64,000 bases of DNA, taken from the NCBI GenBank assembly GCA_035236585.1, contig CP141132.1:21427945-21491944 (forward strand). Direction: 5' to 3'. The DNA is from Warburgia ugandensis. Its lineage: Eukaryota > Streptophyta > Magnoliopsida > Canellales > Canellaceae. This document shows, in pieces, positions 1 through 12,401 of the stretch (its first letter is position 1; the number at the start of each line of letters is the position of its first letter). The translations under genes and the position numbers were made by a program. The notes under the pieces are model-generated. The model ran no database searches. It saw nothing but the letters and a program-made list of their open reading frames with translations, and was not told where the DNA came from.

Positions 1-25
1 ACTTTTTGAAAGAGTTACTGAGAAT
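1..25 (+). mobile_element. RTE-like LINE, left stub of split reverse-transcriptase frame
   Basis: These bases read L-F-E-R-V-T-E-N. They continue in frame with R-L-H-H-G-T-S-V at 20076, once the 20-kb hAT insertion and one copy of its 8-bp duplication are removed. This is the segment just upstream of the FGFM-GRS motif of the LINE reverse transcriptase. The rest of the LINE 5' part lies outside the window. Confidence 0.75.
18..25. repeat. hAT target-site duplication, left copy (CTGAGAAT)
   Basis: CTGAGAAT directly precedes the left terminus TAGGGGTGGCAA and recurs exactly at 20068-20075, right after the inverted right terminus. Eight bases is the standard hAT duplication length. Confidence 0.9.
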
Positions 26-245
26 TAGGGGTGGCAATTTAGGTTGGCGAGTCATGTTTGTGGCAACACGAACATGACACAAATAGATTTATGGGTTGAC
101 ACGAACACGAAACCTATGACTCGTACATGACCCGATTCTTAAAAAAATGACACGACACAACCTGTGTAACATGATTAATTGACTGAGTCATGTTGGATAC
201 ACGACATGAAATGACACGACACGACACGACACGACATATTAAAAA
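26..245. repeat. hAT left terminal region with ACGACACG-type repeats
   Basis: The terminus is followed by recurrent ACACGAAC, GACACGAC and ACGACACGACACGAC words. The right end mirrors this at 19849-20067 with GTGTCGGG, CACGATAAC and CGTGTTGTGTC. Such subterminal words are the usual transposase-binding context in hAT elements. That role is inferred here. Confidence 0.7.
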
Positions 246-310
246 AACTGCTCTCCCAACTCCCAAGTGAATAGAACCACTGCCAAGGCCCAAAACAACC
301 ACAATAAACT

Positions 311-520
311 AACATATAGGACGGTTATTTCACAACCGTTCTAAAAAACCCTAACATATAGGATAGTTGTGACATAACCATCCTATAAAACCCTAACATA
401 TAGGATGGTTGTGACATAACCGTCCTATATATATCATTGGTTTTATAAGATGGCTGTGAAATAACTGTCCTATATGTTACATTTTATAGTACGGTTATTT
501 CATAACCGTCCTATATGTTA
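311..520. repeat. Left subterminal palindrome array, part 1 (5 units)
   Basis: Five units of about 42 bases follow the plan ATAGGACGGTT - spacer - AACCGTCCTAT, for example ATAGGACGGTTATTTC at 317. The array is broken by the Athila insertion at 522 and resumes at 8735 with three more units, so it originally had about eight. It starts about 285 bp from the left terminus, comparable with about 220 bp on the right side. Confidence 0.8.
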
Positions 521-521
521 T
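517..521. repeat. Athila target-site duplication, left (GTTAT)
   Basis: GTTAT precedes the TGTTGAG start of the 5' LTR. GTTAC follows the CTCAACA end of the 3' LTR at 8730-8734. Four of five bases match, as expected for an old 5-bp Ty3/gypsy duplication. Confidence 0.6.
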
Positions 522-2154
522 TGTTGAGTCCTTAATTTTGCCAAAAATAACCTTAGATTACTATTTTATTAGATCATTTAATAAGGTAATTTTGTGATTT
601 TGAATCAATTTTAGCTATAATGGACCATCTAACCGTTAATTTGAAAAGTTAAACGATTAGATGATCATTATAGTTAATTACCTATATAAGTTAATTCTAA
701 TTTTATATTTTGCTTTGTAGATAATTCATAGTACATTGGACGGTTCAGATTTGCTTATTTTAATGGGTCCCATGCCACAAATCTGGGGCAAAGTTGACCA
801 ATGATGCATATGGGACCATCGCATGGTAGGCAACATCACATGGGCATGCTGCAAGGCATGGGCAAGCTGCACGATTTACTAGAAAAAATATTCAAGCTGG
901 CTGGTTTTGCTTCCTTGAAGGGCAGGAGCAGCTCCTCCTGGTAGACACACTTTTCCTCTTCTTCTTTCACTCTTTTCTCCTCACGGAGAGAGGGGAAGGA
1001 CTCTTCCTCCCCCATCCCTCTTGTGTTCTCTTCACCTCTCTCCCTCTCTCGTTCTCTCCATCACCTCCCTCGTCTCTCTCTCTCTCTCTGGTGCATGACA
1101 CACCAACATCCAAAACCCCCTTCTTCTTCTCCCTTCTTTCCTCTTCGATTTTTTGGGGTTTTTCTTTCTTCTCCTTTGGAGAGAGAAGAGGTGGAAGGAT
1201 TGTTCCTCTCCACCTCTCTCCCTCTTTCGTTCTCTCCATCACCTCCCTCATCTCTCTCTCTCTCTCTCTCTGGTACGTGACACACCAACACCCAAGACCC
1301 CCTTCTTCGTTGCTTCTCACCGCCTCCTCCCTTCACATCATTGCCTGACCACCCACCTGCTTTGTCTTCCCCACCTGCCCAGCACAAAGCTGGCAGCCCT
1401 AACCGTTCTCTGCTCTTTCTCTGTTGTTTCTTTGAAGTTTAGCTAATACCCATCTGCTCTGTTCTTTCTCTCCTTCCCCACACCATTCTCTGTTCTTCAA
1501 TGGCACGGCAACGACGACAACCCATCTCCGTAGGCTTTCACCAGTACCCATCACCAGTGCTCGAGAAAAACCCAGATTCACCATCTTTTCTCTTCCCCTT
1601 TACCTGTCTCCATCAGCAGTCGACGCCTACTCTGGGTACTGTTCATGAACAGTACTCTGTCTTGGTTTTCCCAAAACGTTTCCTAATTTTTCATTTAAAA
1701 ACCAGAACCCCAGAAATTACATTTCTACCCCTGGCAGACCTCAGAAATCCCAACTCAGTCCTTGTTTTAATACCAACTCTATCCTTTTTCAGAAATACCG
1801 TCTGTGTCCCCAATTTAATTCCAACTGTGTCCCTGTGCTATTCTGGTTTTACCTTATCTTCATTCTGACTATTCAGGGACAGTGCAATCCAGGGATAGTG
1901 CAATCTAAGGACAAGCTTATCCAAGACGCCTTTTAGTTTCATTTTCTATTTTCTTTTGAATAAATAATTGTATGCATTGCCGCAGTTAAATAAATCTAAA
2001 CATTTCTTTTATTGTTAGTTTATTTATGTTATTTGTATTTTTATTAATTGAAATTTGTGTAAACTCCACATTTAAGTCGAGTCCTCGTGGAAATCGACCC
2101 GGACTTGGACTAGCTAAACTACAACAACCGTGCACTTGCAAAAAACACTCAACA
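522..2154 (+). repeat. Athila 5' LTR (1633 bp)
   Basis: It starts TGTTGAG and ends CTCAACA, and is collinear with 7000-8729. In the first 150 bases I count three substitutions against the 3' LTR. It contains a pyrimidine-rich block (about 960-1320) in which a segment of about 190 bases with the word GACACACCAACA is duplicated in tandem. All open frames in that block are low-complexity by-products, not genes. Confidence 0.88.
615..673. promoter_or_regulatory. Imperfect hairpin followed by a TATA-like box in the LTR
   Basis: CTATAATGG-ACCATCTAAC at 615 pairs with the inverted GATTAGATGATCATTATAG ending at 673. The arms are about 25 bases with a short AT-rich loop. CCTATATAAG follows at 681-690. 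The same arrangement recurs in the 3' LTR (7093-7151, TATA word near 7160). A promoter role is inferred from position only. Confidence 0.4.
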
Positions 2155-2160
2155 AGTTTT

Positions 2161-2180
2161 TGGCGCTGTTGCCGGGGACC
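2161..2180 (+). other. Athila primer-binding site (tRNA-Asp)
   Basis: TGGCGCTGTTGCCGGGGACC starts six bases after the 5' LTR end. It matches the complement of the plant tRNA-Asp(GTC) 3' end (with CCA) at 18 of 20 positions. Confidence 0.8.
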
Positions 2181-3389
2181 TACAATGTTGCTTTCATAAA
2201 TTTTAATTAAAAATTAAAAAAAATTAAAAATCATATATTTAAAAAAATCATAAAATTTCAAAAATTCAAAAATTTTAAGAGTTGCATTGTTTTAACATTT
2301 TAGGCATTTTAGGTGCATTTTAAAATTTTTGTTAGTGCATAAACTTAATTTCTCCTAATTTTTTTGTACTTATTGATAATTTCTTATTTTGCAGGAAAAT
2401 TGAAAAAGAAAGGAGAAATTCAAGGAGTTTAATTAGGATAATTGCAATTTATTTTGAGTGAATTGTAGTGAGGATTTCATGTAATTATTTTATTTTTACA
2501 AATTCATTTAAAAGGTTGTAATAATACAGGTCAAGGGTGGGCTATCGTAACTTGGAAGTGGAGGTGGAATGTAAATGGCTCCACCCTTGTACGAGAAGAC
2601 ATTTTCCAGGACCCCACTGTGAGAAAGTCCTGAACTCCTTTAAAGTTCTAGTTTGGGTGGTGCATTATTAGATTAAAATTGCATTGGGTGTTAGTATAAA
2701 AGCATGTAGATCACATTTGATACATGTTGCATTTTTTAAGGTTTGCATTAGTTTGTTAAATTTTTCTTGCATTTTTAGGGCATGTTTAATTGCTTTAAGG
2801 TTATATATTAACCGAATTGCCATGGAATGGAAAAATGAATTAGTAAGGGCACTTGACCCCACAAGATCAAGGGTGGATTTCATCACCACCTCTTGGCCCA
2901 CTTAAGATAATCACCATAAGCACGTATCCTAACCTTCCAATTTAATTTAAAATCAATTAGAAGAGACCTATAGGGCCCACCACATGCTCATAGGACCTTC
3001 TTGGAAGGAGGCAACCTATTGCCACCCCAGTGGCCCCCATTTAACCGACTACGCTGGTTTTTAAACGACTAGCTCTGCCAGGACATTCGATGACTCAGAC
3101 TACCTACGGCTAGCTGAGGAGGGTGTGAAGTGGTTAATTAGGTAGGATCTAACTGGTAAGTAGTGGGGTAAGTCTAAAAGAGAGGAGGGGCTTTAGATTA
3201 GCCTAATTTAAAAGCTTTTCTCCCGCGCTATTCTAAGATAATCAAAATTTTGCTTGCTAGCCTTAGGGGTGTTTGAATTTTTGTGTCCTATCATTAGCAT
3301 TTAGGTTGCATTAGTTAGATAGTAAAAAACAAAAAACAAAAACAAAACAAAACAAAACAAAAAAAAGAAGAGGAAAAGAGAAAAAAGAC
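2181..3389 (+). other. Athila leader, no gene
   Basis: About 1.2 kb of AT-rich sequence between primer-binding site and gag. It holds oligo-A/T runs (2190-2280) and an AAAACAAAAC run (3327-3372) just before the gag start. I see no conserved protein here. Confidence 0.6.
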
Positions 3390-5121
3390 ATGGTCAGTTT
3401 CATTCAAAATTTGCACATTGACCAAAATAATAATTGGTGCCCTAGCATTAATAGAGAAGATTATAATCCTCTCTTTGATGCTAATGATCCTCCACCTCTA
3501 TTCAATGATAATATACATCAATGGAGGAATCATTCTCAACCACATGGAAATAGGAGAAGGAATTATAACATGCAATGGGACCAAAATAGATCAGATGAGG
3601 ATAATGGGCACAATGAAATTTCTCCGAGAAGAACATTAAAAGACCATTTACAACCTAATTATACTAGCATATCTTCATGTATAAACTTACCTCCAAATGC
3701 TGGTATGATTAAAAATAAAGGTTGGAGTAATTCAATTACTTCCAAAATTTTATGGGTTGGATAGTGAGAGTCCTTACACGCATTTACAAGAATTCGATGA
3801 AGTGTGCATGTTCTAACATACACAAAACATTGAATTAGATATTGTAAGACAAATTATTTCCTTTGTCTTTAAAGGAAAAAGCTAAGATGTGGTTTCATTC
3901 ACTGCCACCAGATTCCATACGAACATGGCAAGAAATGACTAAGAAGTCCTTAAATAAGTTCTTTCCTATACATAAGACTAATGCTCTCCGTCAAAACATA
4001 ATGAATTTTACCCAGAAGGATAAAGAAACTTTCTATCGATGCTGCGAAAGATTCAAGGAATTGTTGTTAACTTGTCCCCGTCATGGATATGAACTTTGGC
4101 ATATCATTAGCTTCTTTTATGAAGGACTCCATTATGATATGCGCCAGTTTGTTGAAATAATGTGTAATGGCAATTTCTTAAATAAACAACCAAAAGAGGA
4201 GGAAGAGTGTTTGGAATGGCTGGCAGAGAGTGCACAAACTTGGGCTCATTCAGAAAACGTAGGTTACTCAAGTGAGCCTAAGTTCACCACCACATTCGCT
4301 AGGGGAGACATTTATGCTACGCCTGAAAAAGATGTATGAAAATAGCATCCCTAGCTAGAACAGAGGCCATGGAAATGGGTAGTTTTTCCTCTAGGAAAGT
4401 CGAACAGGTGTGTAATACTTATGAAAGTAATACACACCCAACTCAGGAATGTCCTATTGCTCTTGCATTTTAGGATGCACTTTATGAATTGACCCATTCT
4501 TATGAGAAACATTTTTCCTCATCTTCAGAGACATATAGTCCCAACTTGAGTAATCATCAAAATGAACATGTCTCACACAAGGCCCAATACCAACCCTATC
4601 ACCAAAAACAAGGACCACTTGCTCTTGGACCTTACCTTCCTCCACATAAGAGGAATGTCGAGGATAATTTCCATCAACACATGGAAAACCAAGAGAAGAA
4701 AATTGCTCAAATTCAAGGCCAACTGAAAGAAAACACATATTCCATGATTGAATTGAAGGATATGATGTCCCAAATTATGCAAACTACCGATCAAGGTCAA
4801 TGTCCTATTCCACCTAATGAAAACCTTGATGATACTGATGTGGTAGGTGAGATTAAATCTTCACTTACAAGCATGGAACAAATAAAGGCAATTACCATTA
4901 TTCCTAGTGGTAACCAAATTGAGAAATTTGGTCCTAAAAAGGTTGAAATAGTGTTCAAACCTGTTAGAAAAAGAGATAAATTTGTCATACCTACTGAAGA
5001 ATATGACATCCTTGCGCCATTTCCAAAAAGGGTGCATCGAGCTCCTACAAGTGTCTTTAGTTATGAAAAGCAGCCTGAAGATAAACTTATTTTGCACAGT
5101 GATAAAATGAAAAATTTTTAA
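3390..5121 (+). pseudogene. Athila gag, frameshifted
   Basis: The gag polyprotein would form the particle that packages the retrotransposon RNA in the cytoplasm. The N-terminal part (3390-3764) has the usual charged, Asn/Pro-rich lead and a PPNAG motif. The frame slips near 3724, so that QLLPKFYGL continues in another frame to about 3814. A second segment (about 3863-4339) is a clear Retrotrans_gag core with LKEKAKMW, LNKFFP, ERFKELL and a CPRHG word. A stop at 4337 is followed by a degenerate zinc-knuckle-like stretch (C-N-T-Y...H-x4-C, about 4410-4455), where one cysteine is replaced by tyrosine. The last open part (4489-5121) is Gln/Glu/Lys-rich with a predicted coiled-coil character. At least two frameshifts and two stops make it non-functional as read. 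No protease follows. Confidence 0.8.
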
Positions 5122-6987
5122 TTGCAAGATAAATTCACTAATCTATCATTTTCAGAGGCCTATCCATCTCACTTTGTATGGGACCCAGGGAAGTTTCGAA
5201 CTTAGTAACATTGTTTTCCTCTGAAATTTTTTTTCGTTTGTAATAATTGTGTACCTTATTTTTTCTTTCTTCTTTCTTTTTCAAATATTCTTTTTATACA
5301 TCCCCTAATTAATTTCAATTTTCTCAATGCATTATTATCATCCTACTTTTTAAACATTGAGGACAATGTTTCTCTCAGGTTGGGGGGTGTAGAATTCTAC
5401 TAAATTCTATTTTTTTAGGTGATTTTCTTGATTTTTCAAAAAATTAAAAAATTAAAAAATAATAAAATTTTAGGTCAATTCCTAGACTATAATAACTTTG
5501 GCTTATTAGTGGACCTCAACATGACTAATTCATCACTTTACTCATTTTCTAAAACATTCCAGTAAAGTTAGGTCTTAGATGACATATGAACACGCAATTG
5601 CATATGGATAATCTAAATTGATGAGTAGCAATGATTGAGAGATCTTGAAGAAATTCAGTGGAGACCTATAACCTAAGTAAGCTTTAGAGCCATTCATTCC
5701 TTTTGCGAGGTTATAACTGTTCCTAACTTTCTTCAGCGTGCTTGAAGAAAATTGATCTGAAACACTTAAATTTGGTTAATTACCTGAATAACTAGAATAC
5801 TACCTTCAAAATTCTAGAAGTTCATTGAATTTGATAGATTATAAGAAACATAGAAAATAATTTAGGCCATTTTTGTTAACCTAGAGACATAAAGCCTACC
5901 CAAAAATATTTTTTACCACTAGTTAGCCAATTTGAGCCTTTTATATAAGCCTTTTCTTTTTCTCACCCAACTAACCTTAACCCATATTACCCACTACAAT
6001 ATATCCATTACCTATTTTTTTTCAAAAGATAAGTTAGAGATGAATGAAAATATACTTTTTAGTTACAATCAAAGCAGGAAAGTGAATATTGAGAAAAGAA
6101 ATTTTCTTCAAAAGAGATTCAAGTGAAAATAAAAATAAAAATTGAGAAAAAGTTTGAAGAATGCAAAGAAAAATAGAATATATATTCACTTTAGCAAAGA
6201 AAAGAAAGAATTGCCAACTTTAGTGGAAGACCTCTACTTATTTTTTGAAGAAACTTTGAATACCCTTTTACCTCTTCTTTTGTACCCCGTCCTAAGCCTT
6301 CATGTTGTCCTAGTTAAAGACCTAATGATTTTAGGGTAAATATAGTCTTAATGAGGATATGAAAATATAGGATTTAGAGAATAGTATTTCTAAATATTCA
6401 AAGGTAATGGCATCCATTCCAAGGGGATCAAAACAATTAAATTCCTTAGTAACTCCCATTCTTCATGAGTATATGTGAGAGAAATTTGTTTCTATTGGCT
6501 CTTCTCACATAATTAAAAGAGAGATATGATTTGAACCCTCTATTTGAGAGATTATATTTCTGAGTGTATGTCATTAGTGAGGATTGAGGTCAAAACATGT
6601 TTCAAATGGAGTTGAAAGTTGTTGTCTATTCAAAGATAAAGATTATTTTATATGTATACTACATACACCCACACACTCTGAGAACTAAGCTAAATTGTAA
6701 TGCCTATAGCATATGGGTAGAGTTGTGAATTTTTCATTCACATGCTAAGGTGATAGATTTATTTGAAAAAAAGAAGAAGTGGGAATTGACTTGAAAATGA
6801 TATTTTTAGAAATTTGTGGGTATATTCACTGCAAACCCTCACGAGGCCTAACTCGTCCATTAGGGGTAACCTAGGGGTTTAAGGGCTTGTTGCATACGCT
6901 AAATGCAACCGTGAGTACCTACACAAATGATGATCATTTTGTCCTCAATAATTTCTCGCATGTTTTGCTAGGGACTAGCAAAATGCT
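5122..6987 (+). other. Athila post-gag region lacking pol
   Basis: I find no protease, RT, RNase H, integrase or env-like frame. The stretch has an end-of-pol style signal, ACATTGAGGACAATG at about 5353, followed by GGTTGGGGGGTG at about 5380. The remaining AT-rich bases carry only short, unconserved frames. This fits a single large pol deletion between about 5150 and 5340. Confidence 0.6.
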
Positions 6988-6999
6988 GGTTGGAGGGTG
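6988..6999 (+). other. Athila polypurine tract
   Basis: GGTTGGAGGGTG abuts the TGTTGAG start of the 3' LTR. It closely resembles the internal G-rich tract near 5380. Confidence 0.6.
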
Positions 7000-8729
<1,730 letters not shown>

Positions 8730-8734
8730 GTTAC
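8730..8734. repeat. Athila target-site duplication, right (GTTAC)
   Basis: Partner of GTTAT at 517-521, with one base different. Confidence 0.6.
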
Positions 8735-8861
8735 GGATTTTATAGAACGGTTGTGAAATAACCGTCCTATATGTTATTTTATAGTACGGTTATTTCATAA
8801 CCATCCTATATGTTATGGGTTTTACAGAACAGTTGTGAAATAACCGTCCTATATTTTACGG
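8735..8861. repeat. Left subterminal palindrome array, part 2 (3 units)
   Basis: Three further units of the form TATAGAACGG...CCGTCCTATAT, continuous in pattern with 311-520 if the Athila is removed. Confidence 0.8.
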
Positions 8862-9408
8862 TTTTATTCCACTCCACCATTGTGACTAATCTTCTGATTC
8901 TGACTGAACTATATCTTTGATCACTTGAAGCAATGACAATGAGGTTCTGGAGTAGAAAATCAGAATTCAATAGCATGGCTGCATGGGTCTTTCAATTATG
9001 AAGAACTAAACTTTCAACCCAGGCCCCACATAAATTGTTAGGAAGGAATTCATTTCTCCAACTCCTTTCATGCTCATTGTTATTGGCCATTGCTATATCC
9101 ACTGAATCACTGTTCCACACGACAAGTACATAGACAACCAAATTACCAATAGGCAATAATGTTCTTGTAATATTTTATTATTTTATTTAGAAGCAACACA
9201 GTTTTTTATAGTTTAGTATTACACCACTCACCAACTCACTTCACAAGTTCACAATTCACATGATATGTAAAAGAGACTGAAATGAATCAAATAACCACAA
9301 TAGTAGTAAATAAATATGGATTAAGTAGCACATGAGGGAAATATACTTCCATCAATGTATTATGTATCAAACACAACAAATTAAAATGAGTTATGAAAAT
9401 TATACAAA
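8862..9408. other. hAT interior between left array and transposase stop
   Basis: No coding frame seen. Probably the 3' untranslated and spacer sequence of the minus-strand transposase gene. Confidence 0.5.
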
Positions 9409-12000
9409 TTAATCAAAATGAATTGATCCAGAGTCTTCAATTGGTTGAAGTGATCCTGCAGTGCTACTTATGCTTACAATGTCCTCAGCAAGCTCATCCA
9501 TGGCAACTGTAATGGTAGAGTCTACAATCATATAGAATAAACACGCATTAGTTATTACTAAGCTCATATAAAATACAATGTAAATATAGAATTATAAATT
9601 ATTACCTTTCAATCCATATAGCCAATCTCTCACACAAATCAATGCTTGCACGGTATCTGGCTTTAAAGTAGATCTATATTTGTCAAGAACCCAACCACCA
9701 ACACTAAAAGCAGACTCTGATGCAACTATAGATATAGGAATGCTCAAGACATCACAAGCCATGGCAGGAAGTTTAGGATACCTAAAATCAATATTTGAAT
9801 CAAATATAAATGTAAATAAGATTACAAAAAATAGTACTTACATGAGATTATTAGTCAAACAACCTGTATTGATTGCCTTTCCAGAATGCAAGAATGTCTA
9901 GCTTTGACTCTTGCAATCTTGGTTCATCTAAATAAAGCTCCAATTGTGATTTTTGCATAGCCAAAGTACCTCCTTCACCTTCAAATGAATCAAAATCCTA
10001 ATGCAAATGCAATTATATTCTTCAACGTATTATAAGACAATTCATAGCAAATTTTAATATGCTAAGTAGTAAGTGACATATAATGAAAGATACAATTATA
10101 AATAAAATCACCTTCATGACATCTAAAACCTCTTGACTATATGACATGTTCTGTCTATCATCAGCACTTGCACCTCTAGCCACTGGGAAGATGAGGAGGA
10201 AGGAATATGATAAATCTTAATCATATATTCATTGAAGAGAGAGAATAACTTTTCCCTAACTTGAGCAAACTCCAAGTAGCCATTGCCAAACAATTTCTTG
10301 TACGAGAATTCCACAAAGGAAAGCTTATATCGAGGATCCAACACACATGCAATTTCCAAAATGGTGCTAAATTCAAACCAGTACTTTGAAAACTTAGCAA
10401 ACATTTGGGTGGACATATGCTTCATATAGTCATCATCACTTCTCATGTATTGTGTTAAACTCAAATAAATTACAAATGTTGCAGGAAAGTAGAGATTTGC
10501 AGTGGGATACTTGGATCCAGAGAACATGCAGGTGGCATCATAAAAAATTGCCAAAAACTTCAAAAAATTTGTAGCCTTTTCCCATTCATTGAAAGAAGGA
10601 GAACGCTTATAATTTGAGTCACTTAATTCTAAGTGAAAAAATGCACGTTGGTAACAAAGAGCACTTTAAAGCATCAAATACGTTGAAATCCATCTTGTAA
10701 GACAATCTTGTCTTAAGCCCTTTTTTGTCTCAATTGACATGTGATTCGCACACTTTAAAAAAATTTTCTTTCTACTTTATGATGCTTTGACATACTTGAT
10801 ACTCTCTCTAATTTTTTTAATAGCATCATAAATTCCTTTCAAACCATCTTGCACAATCAAATTCAAAACATGACAACAACAACAATGTAGATGAAGGAAC
10901 TCTCCACCACTAACAAGAGTGTTCCTGATGTTTAATTGATGCCTTAACAACTCAATAGAAGAATCATTAGCAGAAGCATTGTCTAAAGTGATTGAAAAAA
11001 TCTTTTTCTCAATCCCCCATTCTACCAATAATGAGTATACCTTTTCTGCTAATGATATTCCATTATGTGGAGGTGGTAGGAAACAAAAATTTAATATCCT
11101 CTTTTGTAAGACCCACTGACTATCTATAAAATGTACTGTGAGACTTATATAACCATCAGTAATACAAGAAGTCCACAAATCCGATGTCAAACTTATCCTG
11201 CTAGGTGCCAACTCTAACATCTCTTTTATCTTTCCCTTTTCTCTTTTATACATTCTTAGAACATCTGCTTTTACTATATTTCTACTAATCAAGTGTAAAT
11301 CTGCACACAAATATTTCAGTAGAGTTCTAATTCCATCATACTCAACAAATTGGAAAGGCAAATCATGCATAACAACTGCAGCTGCTACTAACTCACGATA
11401 AACTTCAGGATCAAACTTATTATCTAAAGTTGCACTTAGTGACATACTCCCCTGACTTTGAGATAAAAGTAACTGGCCTATATCATGAGAAGAGCTCTGT
11501 TGACAAGTCTTTATATGACATTTTAAGTTACCAGTACCAAATTTGCTATCACAAATATATATTTCAGAGCACTTCTTGCATTTGCACCTTTGCCTTCCAT
11601 CTTCTAATAGAGGAAGGTGTTTAAAAAAATTCTAAACTGGAGACATTAGTTTCCTATGCTTTTTACCTCTATTGGATTTTGAAACTAACTCCACGTTCTC
11701 CAAATCAGCAAGCTCATCATCATCATTGTTGTGGTGTAGCATATTCAAGTTATCAGAAACATAAGTACTCCTTCTCCTAACTTCAACTTATGCCTATATT
11801 GCAAAATGTAAATGACAAAAAAAATAATTAGTTCACACTGACAGTAAACTAAACACTTCACCAACAATTACTAATAAGGGAAGGGAGTGAGACTTGAGAG
11901 TGAGGAATGAAAAGAGTCAGACTCATAATTTCATAAAGAAATAACAAAAAACAAACACATGACATACCTGTGGTGTTGTAGTAGGGGTGCTGCTGCTCAT
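9409..12000 (-). pseudogene. hAT (Ac-like) transposase gene, five exons, with nonsense codons
   Basis: The product would cut and rejoin the element ends in the nucleus. Exon 1 (12000-11968) encodes MSSSTPTTTPQ and ends at a GTATGT donor. Exon 2 (from 11793) holds a BED-type zinc finger (C-x-C-x2-C, then GTGNLKCHIKTC) and the RNase H-like core with LTSDLWTS and FSITLDNASAND, the likely first two acidic residues. Exons 3-5 (9997-9864, 9781-9606, 9521-9409) encode the hATC dimerisation region with LDILAFWKGNQYRYPKLP, IVASESAFSVGGWVLDKYR and VQALICVRDWLYGLK. The frame stays correct across the last introns and ends with a normal stop. Disabling changes are a TAA at 11790-11788, a TAG at 11634-11632 where BED fingers normally have Trp, a TAA at 10779-10777, and at least one more stop in the 10.6-kb part. 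The start was chosen because a clean ATG exon lies 115 bases from the palindrome array at 12116. Confidence 0.85.
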
Positions 12001-12115
12001 CGTGTTAGAAGGGTTGAAGTTTAAACTTGAAGAAGATATCTGGATTCTAGTCCTCTGGAAAGGAAAATCTGAAATAGATGTAAAATTGTAAATTATAAAA
12101 GTAGCTTCAAGCTTG

Positions 12116-12401
12116 GGTTGGTTATGTATTAACAGTCCTATATTTATAAAATATAGTGTGGTTATGTATTAACCATCCTATATTTTTAAAATATAGAACG
12201 ATTATGTGTTAACCGTCCTATGTTTAGACAAGATAGAATGGTTACTTACTAACCGTCCTATTTTTTATAAATATAGTTTTAACATATAGGACGGTTATAC
12301 ATTAACCGTTCTATATTGTCTAAATATAGAATGGTTATACACTAACCATCCTATTTTATACATAAGAATATAGGACGGTTACGAACTAATTGTCCTATTT
12401 T
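12116..12401. repeat. Palindrome array upstream of the hAT transposase (7 units)
   Basis: Seven units of about 40 bases keep the plan ATAGAACGGTTA - spacer - TAACCGTCCTAT. The array begins 115 bases upstream of the minus-strand start codon, so it lies where a promoter would be. Unit sequence is closely related to the terminal arrays, which suggests that one DNA-binding protein could recognise both. Confidence 0.75.

Noticed and set aside
967..1446. Several overlapping open frames on both strands in the Athila LTR
   Set aside because: They follow from pyrimidine-rich low-complexity sequence and are mirrored in the other LTR (7501-8022). No domain and no coding bias.
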